Of a DNA stretch of 64,000 nucleotides, positions 17,351-26,309 are shown piece after piece (positions within the stretch are counted from its first letter, which is position 1; every line of letters starts with the position of its first letter). Made by a program: the position numbers and the translations under genes. The stretch is from assembly GCF_042433895.1 (NCBI RefSeq), contig NZ_JBHLUA010000027.1, positions 62,001 to 126,000 of the forward strand, in the 5' to 3' direction. Source of the DNA: Mesonia maritima. GTDB taxonomy: Bacteria > Bacteroidota > Bacteroidia > Flavobacteriales > Flavobacteriaceae. The notes under the pieces were generated by a model. That model saw only the letters and a list, made by a program, of their open reading frames with translations. It searched no databases and was not told where the DNA came from.

Positions 17351-18123
17351 ACAATTTTACCTTCAAAAACTTGTTGCGCTGGTCCTGTTAACCAAACATT
17401 ATGATATTTCCCGTTATCTTCTTCAAATTGAATGGAAAGTTTTCCGCCGGGTGTTTTTATAGAAACATTTTGGGTACTTACTTTTTCTGAAAAATGAGCA
17501 GCAATGGCAACCGCAGTAACGCCTGTTCCACAAGATAAAGTTTCATCTTCTACACCACGCTCAAACGTTCTAACATTTAAAAAATCTTTCGCCGATTCTA
17601 CAAAATTCACATTAACGCCTTCTGTTTTATAAAGCTCACTATTACGAATTTTTGCTCCTTCTTTTTTTACCTCTAACGCTTGTAATTTTTTTGTAAAAAC
17701 AATATGATGCGGAGAACCGGTATCTAAAAAATAAGCACCATCAATTTGCTTTATATCAGTCACATTTTGCATCTGTAAACTGATGGAATCATCCGAAATT
17801 TTAGCTTCGTGCTTTCCATCAATCGCTGTAAAAGTGGCACTGTTTTTAACAATCCCTAAAAATTCGGCAAAACGAACAAGACATCTTCCGCCATTACCAC
17901 ACATCGTACTTTCATTTCCGTCAGCATTAAAATAAACCATTTTAAAATCATCTCCTGCAACCGAAGAATTTTCTAATAAAATAAGTCCGTCAGCTCCTAT
18001 GCCAAATTTTCTGTCACATAATTGCTTAATAAGTTTGGTATCATTTTTGAAAATTTTATTTCGATTATCGATCAAAACAAAATCATTGCCTGTACCTTGA
18101 TATTTATAAAATGTTAGGTTCAT
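17344..18123 (-). CDS. dapF: Diaminopimelate epimerase
   Basis: DapF interconverts LL- and meso-diaminopimelate for lysine and peptidoglycan synthesis. Both catalytic cysteines are visible in their motifs: ADGNESTMCGNGGRC near residue 75 and LSCGTGVTAVA near 200. It opens with the typical YKYQGTGNDFV-like strand (FYKYQGTGNDFVLIDNRN). It heads a three-gene unit with a GNAT and mltG, which links precursor supply to cell-wall polymerisation. A -7 promoter element lies at 18143-18150. Confidence 0.96.
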   Translation of the reverse strand: MNLTFYKYQGTGNDFVLIDNRNKIFKNDTKLIKQLCDRKFGIGADGLILLENSSVAGDDFKMVYFNADGNESTMCGNGGRCLVRFAEFLGIVKNSATFTAIDGKHEAKISDDSISLQMQNVTDIKQIDGAYFLDTGSPHHIVFTKKLQALEVKKEGAKIRNSELYKTEGVNVNFVESAKDFLNVRTFERGVEDETLSCGTGVTAVAIAAHFSEKVSTQNVSIKTPGGKLSIQFEEDNGKYHNVWLTGPAQQVFEGKIVC

Positions 18124-18142
18124 TTTTTATTTTTAATGCAGG

Positions 18143-18150
18143 CAAATATA
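18143..18150 (-). promoter_or_regulatory. dapF promoter, -7 element
   Basis: TATATTTG on the minus strand, a perfect TAnnTTTG, about 20 bases upstream of the dapF ATG. Confidence 0.6.
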
Positions 18151-18234
18151 CGATAATAAGAGAGAAGTTAAAGCTGTAATAAAAGCTTGAATTCTCTTAA
18201 AAAGAAGTTTAATTTAGAGTCAAAATTTATAAAA

Positions 18235-19632
18235 ATGAAAAAGTTTTCTAGTCTTTTATTAGTTTCTATGCTTGGCGGAGTGTTAACACTAGGAAGTTAT
18301 AAATTATTTTTAGAAGAAGAAACGCCAACTTCCTCTCAAACAACTGTACAATTACCAGAAAGCAAACCCAGGTTTGTGTCGAGTAATACTACTCCTAATT
18401 TCACGGAAACTCCAGATTTTAGAGAAGCTGCCGATAAAACGGTTCACGCGGTTGTTCACGTAAAAAATGTAGCAATTTATGAAGGTCCCAGAAATATTTG
18501 GGAATATTACAGCGGAAGACAAAAAGGAGATAAAGCTTTACAAGGCGCCGGTTCTGGTGTGATTATAACGCCCGACGGTTACATTGTTACCAATAATCAT
18601 GTAATTAAAGGCGCTAGTGAAATTCAGGTTACGTTAAATAATAATTTAACCTATACCGCTAAAATTATTGGTACCGATCCTCAAGCTGATATTGCTCTCT
18701 TAAAAATTGACGCTACCGATTTAGATTACATTCCTTTTGGTGATAGCGATAATGTAAAAATTGGCGAATGGGCGTTAGCTGTGGGAAATCCATTTAATTT
18801 AACTTCTACCGTAACTGCAGGAATTATTAGCGCTAAAGGAAGAGATTTAACTGAAGGTGAAACCAGAATGCCCTCTTTTATACAAACCGATGCCGCGATT
18901 AATCCGGGAAATAGCGGCGGCGCGTTAGTGAATACCAATGGAGAATTAATTGGAATAAATACCGCGATTACTTCCAGAACAGGAAGTTATATTGGTTACG
19001 GTTTTGCAGTTCCCAGTAATAATGCTAAAAAAATTGTAGAAGATTTACTTGAATACGGCGACGTTCAACAAGCGATTATTGGAATAACCGGTTCAACTTT
19101 AAATCCGGAAGCCGCAAAAGAAAATGAATTGGCAATTTCTCAAGGGGTTTATGTGCTTTCCGTAAGTAATGGTGCCAAAAAAGCAGGTTTACGTGAAGGC
19201 GATTTAATTACAAAAATTGACGGTATAAAAGTTAGAAAATTATCAGATCTTACGGCTTATATCGGTACAAAACGACCTAAAGATGAAGTGGAAGTTAACT
19301 TTTTTAGAAATGGGGAAGAAAAAACAAAAACAGTTGCTCTAACAAAATTTGAAAGTTTTGCCTTAAGTGTTGCCGGCGTAGAAATTATAAACGCAGAACC
19401 TGAGTATTTACAGCGTTTTAAAACCAATCACGGGGTAAGAATTAGTAGAACCTTATCACAAAATTTTAATATCCCTACCGATAAATTCATCATCACAAAA
19501 ATTGATGGAAAAGAAGTAAATAGTGTAGCTGAAGTTAAAAAAATAATGGAAAATAAAGTTGAAGGCGCACAAACCAATGTTACTTTTAGAAGTATTACCG
19601 GTCAAGAAGAAAGTTATTCCTTTAGAGAATAA
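18235..19632 (+). CDS. HtrA/DegP-family periplasmic serine protease
   Basis: A trypsin-like protease with two PDZ domains that handles misfolded envelope proteins. With the ATG at 18235 (465 residues, MKKFSSLLLVSMLGG signal/anchor) the triad is His122 (TNNHVIKG), Asp152 (ADIALLKI) and Ser227 (NPGNSGGALV). PDZ1 spans roughly 290-370 (GVYVLSVSNGAKKAGLREGD) and a degenerate PDZ2 covers ~390-465. An in-frame start 16 codons upstream would put a basic stretch before the signal peptide and is less likely. An intrinsic terminator follows directly. Confidence 0.92.
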   Translation: MKKFSSLLLVSMLGGVLTLGSYKLFLEEETPTSSQTTVQLPESKPRFVSSNTTPNFTETPDFREAADKTVHAVVHVKNVAIYEGPRNIWEYYSGRQKGDKALQGAGSGVIITPDGYIVTNNHVIKGASEIQVTLNNNLTYTAKIIGTDPQADIALLKIDATDLDYIPFGDSDNVKIGEWALAVGNPFNLTSTVTAGIISAKGRDLTEGETRMPSFIQTDAAINPGNSGGALVNTNGELIGINTAITSRTGSYIGYGFAVPSNNAKKIVEDLLEYGDVQQAIIGITGSTLNPEAAKENELAISQGVYVLSVSNGAKKAGLREGDLITKIDGIKVRKLSDLTAYIGTKRPKDEVEVNFFRNGEEKTKTVALTKFESFALSVAGVEIINAEPEYLQRFKTNHGVRISRTLSQNFNIPTDKFIITKIDGKEVNSVAEVKKIMENKVEGAQTNVTFRSITGQEESYSFRE

Positions 19633-19653
19633 GAAATTATTAACTTGTATTTG

Positions 19654-19689
19654 AAAATCCTCTTACGAAATTTTGTGAGAGGATTTTTT
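19654..19689 (+). terminator. Intrinsic terminator after the HtrA protease gene
   Basis: AAAATCCTCTTAC and GTGAGAGGATTTT enclose an 8-base loop (one T-G pair in the stem), followed by a T run. Confidence 0.85.
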
Positions 19690-19720
19690 AATTTTATGTT
19701 ATCAAAACGTTTTAAATCTT

Positions 19721-19728
19721 TATTTTTG
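19721..19728 (+). promoter_or_regulatory. -7 element of the GAPDH gene
   Basis: TATTTTTG, a perfect TAnnTTTG, about 35 bases upstream of the ATG at 19763 and downstream of the htrA terminator. Confidence 0.55.
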
Positions 19729-19762
19729 CACCAAGCTAAAACCTTAACACAACAAAATTAAC

Positions 19763-21211
19763 ATGAGTCAAAACGAAGTTTACGAAAAAGAACTTTCTTT
19801 TCAAGCTGATCGTAGAAGAGCTACCGTAGAATTTATTAAAATTGTAAGTGATCTTTGGTACGATAAATCTATTGAATTAGTCCTTTTCAAAAATCAATTA
19901 ATCGATAGAAATGTAAGCGAAATTTTAAACTTGCATGAATACGCAGGTGAATTTGTACAGAAACCGATCTCTATTTTCGATTCTGTAGAAATCGCGCAAG
20001 CTATTCAGACCTTAGATCTTCCAATGGCAAAATTAGACATTGGTAAATTAACCTACGAATATCATTTAGAAGATTCTAATTACGAAAATCCTACCGCTTT
20101 TGTAGCCGCTAAATTAGAAAATGCGAAATCGTACAAAAATATAGAACCAAAAGACGTTGTTCTATATGGTTTCGGAAGAATTGGTCGTTTATTGGCTCGT
20201 GAATTAATGACAAGAACCGGAAAAGGAAGTCAGTTAAGACTTCGTGCTATTGTAGTTCGCGGAAATGTAGATAGAACTGTTCTTGAAAAAAGAGCTTCTT
20301 TATTAAAAAGCGATTCTGTTCACGGAGTTTTCCACGGAACGGTAAGCATAAATGAAGAAGAAAGCGCTTTAATTATAAATGGAACTACCGTTCATATTAT
20401 TTCAGCAAACAATCCTGAAGATATCGATTATACTTCTTACGGAATCGACGATGCGTTGATTATTGATAATACCGGAGCATTTAGAGATGAAGAAGCGTTA
20501 AACAGACATTTAAAAGCAAAAGGTGCGGCAAAAGTTTTACTTACTGCTCCAGGAAAAGGTGTTCCTAATATTGTTCACGGGGTAAATCATAAAGATTACG
20601 ATCCGGATAATGTTCATGTTTTTTCTGCCGCTTCTTGTACAACAAATGCAATTACACCGGTTTTAAAAGCGGTAGAAGATTCTCTAGGCGTAGAACACGG
20701 CCATTTAGAAACAATTCATGCCTATACAAACGACCAAAACTTGGTCGATAATATGCACAAAAAATACCGTCGTGGTCGTGCTGCGGCACTAAATATGGTA
20801 ATTACTGAAACCGGCGCAGGAAAAGCGGTGGCAAAAGCATTACCGGTTTTAGAAGGAAAATTAACGTCTAATGCAATTCGAGTTCCGGTTCCTAATGGAT
20901 CGTTGGCAATTTTAAATTTAACATTGAAAAACACAACTTCTGTTGATGCTGTAAATTCAATACTTAAAAAATACGCGTTAGAAGGCGATTTAGTGGAGCA
21001 GATAAAATATTCGTTAGATAATGAATTGGTTTCTTCAGATATTGTTGGGTCTTCAGCTCCTTCAATTTATGACAGTAAAGCAACCATTGTAACCGACGAT
21101 GGTAAAAATGCGATTCTTTACATTTGGTATGACAATGAATATGGTTACAGCCATCAAGTAATTCGCTTAGCAAAATATATTGCAAAAGTTAGAAGATTTA
21201 CCTATTATTAA
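19763..21211 (+). CDS. Glyceraldehyde-3-phosphate dehydrogenase, long form
   Basis: A 482-residue GAPDH, about 145 residues longer than the classical ~335-residue enzyme. The extra part is an N-terminal region (residues 1-130) before the Rossmann motif VVLYGFGRIGRLLARE. The catalytic Cys lies in SAASCTTNAITP (about 292) and the base in LETIHAYTND (about His319). The C-terminal WYDNEYGYSHQ is intact. This long class is found beside the classical one in Bacteroidota and some proteobacteria, and may favour gluconeogenesis or NADP; cofactor and direction cannot be read from the sequence. It has its own promoter and terminator. Confidence 0.9.
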   Translation: MSQNEVYEKELSFQADRRRATVEFIKIVSDLWYDKSIELVLFKNQLIDRNVSEILNLHEYAGEFVQKPISIFDSVEIAQAIQTLDLPMAKLDIGKLTYEYHLEDSNYENPTAFVAAKLENAKSYKNIEPKDVVLYGFGRIGRLLARELMTRTGKGSQLRLRAIVVRGNVDRTVLEKRASLLKSDSVHGVFHGTVSINEEESALIINGTTVHIISANNPEDIDYTSYGIDDALIIDNTGAFRDEEALNRHLKAKGAAKVLLTAPGKGVPNIVHGVNHKDYDPDNVHVFSAASCTTNAITPVLKAVEDSLGVEHGHLETIHAYTNDQNLVDNMHKKYRRGRAAALNMVITETGAGKAVAKALPVLEGKLTSNAIRVPVPNGSLAILNLTLKNTTSVDAVNSILKKYALEGDLVEQIKYSLDNELVSSDIVGSSAPSIYDSKATIVTDDGKNAILYIWYDNEYGYSHQVIRLAKYIAKVRRFTYY

Positions 21212-21230
21212 TAAATAGATTTCAATTCTA

Positions 21231-21265
21231 AAACCTATCTGTTTTTTTTGCAGATAGGTTTTTTT
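21231..21265 (+). terminator. Intrinsic terminator after the GAPDH gene
   Basis: Perfect 11-bp stem (AAACCTATCTG / CAGATAGGTTT) with a T-rich 9-base loop, followed by a T run. Confidence 0.9.
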
Positions 21266-21342
21266 ATTTAGTAAATTACCGTTTTATTACAATAACGAAA
21301 CTTGCATCACGTTCTGCATTTTAAATTAAACTCATTCAACCC

Positions 21343-21945
21343 ATGACAACTTTAAAATCTACATTTTTCTTTTTTTTATTTCTTAGCCTAACATTTGTGA
21401 ATGCTCAAGAGGAGGAAGAAATATCTTCAGATAGCAGCAGTATAAATAGTCAATTTCAAGATATAATTGAAAACTCTAATAATTATCAAGATTATAAAGT
21501 TGTAAAACAAATCCGTTTAGAGCAACTTCAAAAAAGTACTGTTGAAGAAATAAATAATTTAAATGATGAAATTGAAGAAACCAACGCTACTATTCAGCAG
21601 CAAAAAAATGAAATTCAGACTTTAAAAAATAATTTAGCTGAAACAAAAACGGCTTTAGAAAACGCAACGCAAGAAAAAGATGATATTATTTTCTTAGGTT
21701 TTGCTACTGAAAAAAATACCTACCAAACCATTATGTGGTTATTGCTAATCATTCTGGTTCTTATTTTGGTTTTCTTCATCTATAAGTATAAAAGCAGTAA
21801 TACACAAACGAAAGAAGCTCAAAAACGCCTTGCTGAAGCTGAAGCAGATTATGATGACTTCAGACAAAAATCCTTAGAAAAGCAACAAAAACTTGGCAGA
21901 ATGTTGCAAGATGAAAAAAATAAACAAGCTAAAAACGGAAACTAA
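21343..21945 (+). CDS. Coiled-coil membrane protein upstream of trmD
   Basis: A 200-residue protein with a cleavable signal peptide (ends FVNAQE), an acidic serine-rich linker, a long coiled coil at about 50-120 (LNDEIEETNATIQQQKNEIQ pattern), one membrane helix at ~129-147 and a second charged coiled coil at 150-195. No catalytic motif is visible. Homologues next to trmD tend to be named after it, which would be wrong here. It precedes trmD by 5 bases, so the two are co-transcribed. Function unknown, possibly an envelope-spanning scaffold. Confidence 0.7.
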   Translation: MTTLKSTFFFFLFLSLTFVNAQEEEEISSDSSSINSQFQDIIENSNNYQDYKVVKQIRLEQLQKSTVEEINNLNDEIEETNATIQQQKNEIQTLKNNLAETKTALENATQEKDDIIFLGFATEKNTYQTIMWLLLIILVLILVFFIYKYKSSNTQTKEAQKRLAEAEADYDDFRQKSLEKQQKLGRMLQDEKNKQAKNGN

Positions 21946-21950
21946 ATACC

Positions 21951-22628
21951 ATGCGTATTGATATTATAACAGTTGTTCCCGATATTTTAAAAAGTCCTTT
22001 TGAAGCTTCTATTTTAAAACGAGCCATAGAAAAAGAACTCGTAGAAATACATTTACACAATTTACGCGATTACACAACCGATAATTATAAACAAATCGAT
22101 GATTATCAATTTGGTGGTGGCGCAGGAATGGTAATGATGGTAGAACCGATTGACAAGTGTATTTCAGATTTAAAATCTCAACGGAAGTATGATGAAGTAA
22201 TTTATATGACGCCCGACGGTGAAACTTTGGATCAGAAAATTGCCAATCAAATTTCGTTGCAGAAAAATATTATTATTCTCTGCGGCCATTACAAGGGTGT
22301 AGATCAACGCGTTAGAGATCATTTTATTACGCGGGAAATCTCTATTGGTGATTTTGTACTTTCCGGCGGAGAATTAGGAGCTGCCGTTTTGTGCGATGCG
22401 ATAATTCGACTTATTCCGGGAGTTTTAGGAAACGAAACCTCTGCCCTAACCGACTCTTTTCAAGATAATTTACTAGCGCCACCAATTTATACCAGACCCG
22501 CAGAATATAAAGGATGGAAAGTTCCTGAAATATTAACCAGCGGTAATTTTCCGAAGATCGAAGAATGGCGTGAAAATGAGGCGTATAAAAGAACACAAGA
22601 AAAAAGACCCGATCTTTTAAAAGATTAA
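21951..22628 (+). CDS. trmD: tRNA (guanine-N1)-methyltransferase TrmD
   Basis: TrmD methylates G37 of tRNAs with G36 to prevent frameshifting. The SPOUT trefoil knot is evident in IIILCGHYKGVDQRV and ISIGDFVLSGGELGA, and the N-terminal MRIDIITVVPDI is typical. The C-terminal helical part (RPAEYKGWKVPEILTSGNF) is complete, and 225 residues is the normal size. rplS follows under its own promoter, as is common. Confidence 0.97.
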   Translation: MRIDIITVVPDILKSPFEASILKRAIEKELVEIHLHNLRDYTTDNYKQIDDYQFGGGAGMVMMVEPIDKCISDLKSQRKYDEVIYMTPDGETLDQKIANQISLQKNIIILCGHYKGVDQRVRDHFITREISIGDFVLSGGELGAAVLCDAIIRLIPGVLGNETSALTDSFQDNLLAPPIYTRPAEYKGWKVPEILTSGNFPKIEEWRENEAYKRTQEKRPDLLKD

Positions 22629-22638
22629 AACAAAATAG

Positions 22639-22669
22639 TTGTAAAATTTATAAATACTAAGTAATTTTG
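22639..22669 (+). promoter_or_regulatory. rplS promoter
   Basis: TTG at 22639-22641, a 20-bp spacer, then TAATTTTG at 22662-22669. Both match the Bacteroidota consensus. The leader before the rplS ATG is about 65 bases and more G+C-rich than its surroundings, so a ribosomal-protein leader structure is possible. Confidence 0.75.
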
Positions 22670-22740
22670 CAGCCGCTTCTAAATTAACCTCTGGCGAAAA
22701 TCGCGAATGTTGCTTTAGGTTCATCTTAATAAAATAAACC

Positions 22741-23094
22741 ATGGAATCGTTAATTAAATTTGTTCAAGACGAATTCGTAACGCAAAAAGAATTCCCAAAA
22801 TTCTTAGCGGGAGATACCATTACGGTATACTACGAAATTAAAGAGGGTAGCAAAACTCGTACACAGTTTTACCGAGGAGTTGTTATTCAAAAGAAAGGAA
22901 CCGGAACCGCACAAACTTTTACAATTCGTAAAATGAGCGGAACTGTTGGTGTAGAGCGTATCTTCCCAATAAACCTTCCTGCACTTCAAAAAATTGAAGT
23001 AAACAAAAGAGGTAAAGTTCGTAAATCTAGAATTTACTACTTTAGAGAACTTACCGGTAAAAAAGCAAGAATTAAAGAACGTCGCTTAAATTAA
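22741..23094 (+). CDS. rplS: 50S ribosomal protein L19
   Basis: A 117-residue protein with the L19 core: FLAGDTITVYYEIKEG, TQFYRGVVIQKKGTG, TFTIRKMSGTVGVERIFP and a basic C-terminus (KKARIKERR). It belongs to the 30S-50S interface of the large subunit. It follows trmD, a conserved order, but has its own promoter (22639-22669) and an intrinsic terminator (23114-23147). Confidence 0.97.
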   Translation: MESLIKFVQDEFVTQKEFPKFLAGDTITVYYEIKEGSKTRTQFYRGVVIQKKGTGTAQTFTIRKMSGTVGVERIFPINLPALQKIEVNKRGKVRKSRIYYFRELTGKKARIKERRLN

Positions 23095-23113
23095 TTAAGT
23101 GTTGGTTAAACTA

Positions 23114-23147
23114 AAAAAGCTTTCAATTAATTTTGAAAGCTTTTTTT
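23114..23147 (+). terminator. rplS intrinsic terminator
   Basis: 13-bp perfect stem (AAAAAGCTTTCAA / TTGAAAGCTTTTT) with a 6-base loop, then further T residues. Confidence 0.9.
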
Positions 23148-23342
23148 ATGAACAAAAGTTAATAACACCTGTTTATAACCAGTTGAAAAATAAATAGTTG
23201 CAAAAATTAGTTCGTTATTCTTTTTTGAGCTATATTTATGTAACAATTTAAGATAGGGTAAAGTAATGACAAAAGGATTTACTTCCATATCTACAAACAT
23301 AGCTTAGTGAAATTGTAAAAATTTAGTTTAACTAAGCACTAT

Positions 23343-23462
23343 TCGGAAATGATTTTGCTTTCTCATTTTTGTAGAAAGTTCATCAAAGAAGCTGTTAAGT
23401 GAATTATTTAAAAATCATTTCCGAGAAAGCCATTTTGTTATTCTCAATAGCAAAATGGCTTT
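23343..23462 (+). other. Structured intergenic region, candidate small RNA or mRNA leader element
   Basis: The 517-bp gap between rplS and icd holds two nested inverted repeats and no gene. The outer pair is TCGGAAATGATTTT (23343-23356) with AAAATCATTTCCGA (23411-23424), a perfect 14-bp match. Directly after comes a 12-bp perfect hairpin, AAAGCCATTTTG / CAAAATGGCTTT (23426-23437 / 23451-23462), with a weak T-rich tail. The order (long stem, then terminator-like hairpin) suggests a small transcript ending near 23465, upstream of the icd -7 element. No strong promoter was found for it. Confidence 0.45.
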
Positions 23463-23537
23463 TATAGTTTGTAAAAAATTCTTTTATATTAACAGATTTC
23501 TAATATTTTCTGCATCAAAAAAACCCTTCTCTTTTAG

Positions 23538-23545
23538 TATATTTG
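23538..23545 (+). promoter_or_regulatory. icd promoter, -7 element
   Basis: TATATTTG, a perfect TAnnTTTG, about 67 bases upstream of the icd ATG. No clear -33 TTG. Confidence 0.55.
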
Positions 23546-23611
23546 TGAATCAATGAAGAAAAGTTATTCTATAAGATAACTAAAATTTTAACGCTTAAAA
23601 CAAACCAAAAA

Positions 23612-25837
23612 ATGGCTGATAAAGAAAAAATTATCTACACCAAAACCGATGAAGCTCCTTATTTAGCAACGCACTCACTTCTACCCATCATAGAATCGTT
23701 TACAGCTTCTTCTGGAATAAACATAGAAACAAAAGATATTTCACTTGCAGGAAGAATTTTAGCAGTGTTTCCACACGTGCTTACGGAAGATCAAAGACAA
23801 GAAGATGCTTTGGCTCAATTAGGTGAATTGGCTAAAAAACCAGAAGCTAATATTATAAAGCTTCCAAATATTAGTGCTTCAATTCCGCAGTTAAGAGCAG
23901 CTATTACAGAATTACAAGCTAAAGGTTATAAATTACCCGATTATCCAGATGAACCAAAAACCGCTGAAGAAAAAGAAATTCAAGCTACCTACGATAAAGT
24001 AAAAGGTAGCGCGGTAAATCCTGTATTAAGAGAAGGAAATTCTGATAGACGAGCTCCAAAAGCGGTAAAGAATTACGCAAAAAAGAATCCGCACAGAATG
24101 GGAAAATGGAGCAGCGACTCTAAATCTCACGTGGCGACGATGGAAAAAGGAGATTTTAGAGCGAACGAGAAATCAGTTACGATCGATAAAGATTGTAAAG
24201 TTTCCATTCAACTAAAAAATTCTGAAGGAAACACTACAAAACTAAAAGAAAATATTTCCCTGTTAAAAGGCGAAGTAATCGACGGTACATTTTTAAGTAA
24301 AAAAGCGTTAATTAAATTCTTACGAGAACAAATTAAAGACGCAAAAGACCAAGGAATTCTGTTTTCGCTTCATATGAAAGCGACAATGATGAAAGTTTCA
24401 GATCCTATTATTTTCGGTCATGCGGTAAAAGTATTTTTTCAAGATGTATTCGATAAATACGGAAAAGAAATTCAAGAAGCCGGCGGAGATCCTAACAGTG
24501 GTTTAGGCGATGTTTTAACGGCAATCGGTAACTTACCGGAAGAAAAAAGAAATGCGATTGAAAGCGATATTCAGAATGGTTTAGAAAACGGTCCTGATAT
24601 TGCGATGGTAAATTCAGATAAAGGAATTACCAACTTACACGTGCCAAGTGATGTAATTATTGATGCTTCTATGCCGGCAATGATTAGAACTTCCGGGCAA
24701 ATGTGGAATAAGAATAACGAAACACAAGATGTAAAAGCCGTAATTCCTGATAGCAGTTATGCGGGATTATACCAAGCGACGATTGATTTCTGTAAAAAAC
24801 ACGGCGCTTTTGACCCTACAACCATGGGAACGGTTCCTAATGTGGGCTTAATGGCTCAAAAAGCAGAAGAATATGGTTCGCATGATAAAACGTTTGAAAT
24901 TTCAGAAAACGGAACGGTTCAAGTTGTTGATAATGAAGGAAACGTTTTAATTGAACACAACGTCGAAGAAGGCGACATCTGGAGAATGTGTCAAGTAAAA
25001 GATGCGCCAATTCAAGATTGGGTAAAATTAGCGGTAAACAGAGCTAGAGAAACTGGTTGGCCAACCGTATTTTGGTTAGATGAAGAACGCGCCCACGATG
25101 CCGAATTAATTAAAAAAGTGAATACTTATTTAAAAGATCACAATACAGATGGTTTAGATATAAAAATTATGTCTACCGAAAAAGCTACAACTTATACGTT
25201 AGATCGTGTAAGAAAAGGTGAAAACACAATTTCGGTAACCGGAAATGTACTGCGTGATTATTTAACCGACCTCTTCCCTATTTTAGAATTAGGAACGAGT
25301 GCAAAAATGCTTTCTATTGTTCCGTTGATGAATGGCGGTGGATTATTTGAAACCGGAGCCGGTGGTTCTGCACCAAAACATATTCAGCAGTTTTTAAAAG
25401 AAGGCCATTTACGTTGGGATTCGTTAGGTGAATTTTTAGCACTTTCTGTTTCGTTGGAACATTTAGGTAAAAAGTACGATAATAAAAAAGCTTTAGTTTT
25501 ATCTGAAACACTAGATGACGCAACAGATAAATTTTTAGATAATAGAAAATCGCCTTCCAGAAAAGTGAATGAACTTGACAACAGAGGAAGTCATTTTTAT
25601 TTAGCGTTATATTGGGCACAAGCACTTGCGGCTCAACAAAAAGATAAAGATTTACAAGCCGAATTTTCTGAAATTGCAAAAGCGATGGAAGAAAACGAAA
25701 AGCAAATTATTCAAGAATTGAATGACGCTCAAGGAAGTCCTGTAGATATTAAAGGTTATTACAAACCAGAAGAGGCGCTTGTTTACAAAGAAATGCGCGC
25801 AAGCAAAACTTTAAATAAAATTATTAATAAAGAATAA
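23612..25837 (+). CDS. icd: NADP-dependent isocitrate dehydrogenase, monomeric type
   Basis: A 741-residue enzyme of the monomeric IDH family (about 740 residues), distinct from the ~420-residue dimeric enzymes. It oxidises isocitrate to 2-oxoglutarate with NADP in the TCA cycle. Diagnostic stretches are YTKTDEAPYLATHSLLPI at the N-terminus, NPVLREGNSDRRAP (about 133-146), NPHRMGKWSSDSKSHVATM, MIRTSGQMWN and GGGLFETGAGGSAPKH. The gene is flanked by its own -7 element and two terminators. The symbol icd is used for the activity; the structural class is monomeric. Confidence 0.96.
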   Translation: MADKEKIIYTKTDEAPYLATHSLLPIIESFTASSGINIETKDISLAGRILAVFPHVLTEDQRQEDALAQLGELAKKPEANIIKLPNISASIPQLRAAITELQAKGYKLPDYPDEPKTAEEKEIQATYDKVKGSAVNPVLREGNSDRRAPKAVKNYAKKNPHRMGKWSSDSKSHVATMEKGDFRANEKSVTIDKDCKVSIQLKNSEGNTTKLKENISLLKGEVIDGTFLSKKALIKFLREQIKDAKDQGILFSLHMKATMMKVSDPIIFGHAVKVFFQDVFDKYGKEIQEAGGDPNSGLGDVLTAIGNLPEEKRNAIESDIQNGLENGPDIAMVNSDKGITNLHVPSDVIIDASMPAMIRTSGQMWNKNNETQDVKAVIPDSSYAGLYQATIDFCKKHGAFDPTTMGTVPNVGLMAQKAEEYGSHDKTFEISENGTVQVVDNEGNVLIEHNVEEGDIWRMCQVKDAPIQDWVKLAVNRARETGWPTVFWLDEERAHDAELIKKVNTYLKDHNTDGLDIKIMSTEKATTYTLDRVRKGENTISVTGNVLRDYLTDLFPILELGTSAKMLSIVPLMNGGGLFETGAGGSAPKHIQQFLKEGHLRWDSLGEFLALSVSLEHLGKKYDNKKALVLSETLDDATDKFLDNRKSPSRKVNELDNRGSHFYLALYWAQALAAQQKDKDLQAEFSEIAKAMEENEKQIIQELNDAQGSPVDIKGYYKPEEALVYKEMRASKTLNKIINKE

Positions 25838-25854
25838 GGTTTATCCTTAATTAT

Positions 25855-25889
25855 AAAAAAAGCCTGAAGAAATTTCTTCAGGTTTTTTT
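25855..25889 (+). terminator. icd intrinsic terminator
   Basis: CCTGAAGAAA / TTTCTTCAGG palindrome flanked by an A run and a T run, just after the icd stop. The symmetric A and T tracts could allow function in both directions. Confidence 0.85.
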
Positions 25890-25908
25890 ATGGATAAAAT
25901 TTGAGCAT

Positions 25909-25942
25909 AAAAAAACCTCTAAAATAATTTAGAGGTTTTTTT
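25909..25942. terminator. Bidirectional terminator between icd and rpmE2
   Basis: AAACCTCTAAA / TTTAGAGGTTT stem with a 4-base loop, an A run before and a T run after. It ends the convergent rpmE2 transcript on the minus strand. A near-identical terminator follows the acyl-CoA ligase gene at 45745. Confidence 0.85.
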
Positions 25943-25959
25943 ATATACATTCAAGAAGT

Positions 25960-26214
25960 TTATTTTTTCTTAAACTTCGCGTATTTATTTTTAAACTTGT
26001 CGATACGTCCTGCAGAATCTACTAATTTTGTCTTACCTGTATAGAACGGGTGAGAAGATCTTGAAATTTCTAATTTTACTAAAGGATATTCTTTACCTTC
26101 AACTTCAATAGATTCTTTTGTATTTACAGTAGATTTAGTTAAAAATATTTCATCATTAGACATATCTTTAAAAGCTACTACTCTATAATTCTCTGGATGT
26201 ATTCCTTGTTTCAT
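25960..26214 (-). CDS. rpmE2: 50S ribosomal protein L31 type B
   Basis: An 84-residue L31 of the zinc-free type: it starts MKQGIHPENYRVVAFKDMS and contains SRSSHPFYTGKTKLVDSAGRIDKF, but lacks the CxxC pair of type A. It is a large-subunit protein that in many bacteria substitutes for L31A when zinc is short. A canonical promoter lies at 26251-26280 and a shared terminator at 25909-25942, so it is monocistronic. Confidence 0.96.
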   Translation of the reverse strand: MKQGIHPENYRVVAFKDMSNDEIFLTKSTVNTKESIEVEGKEYPLVKLEISRSSHPFYTGKTKLVDSAGRIDKFKNKYAKFKKK

Positions 26215-26250
26215 CGTCTTAAACTTTAAATCTTATGATTTTTTCGAGTT

Positions 26251-26280
26251 GCAAATTTAAATAATTCATATAATAAAACA
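26251..26280 (-). promoter_or_regulatory. rpmE2 promoter
   Basis: On the minus strand TTG (26280-26278), a 19-bp spacer and TAAATTTG (26258-26251), a full match to the Bacteroidota consensus, about 40 bases before the ATG. Confidence 0.75.
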
Positions 26281-26309
26281 AGTATTTTATTATCTTTTTT
26301 TGAAGGTTT

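Noticed and set aside
25314..25679. Minus-strand ORF of 121 codons
   Set aside because: Antisense shadow within icd with no recognisable features.
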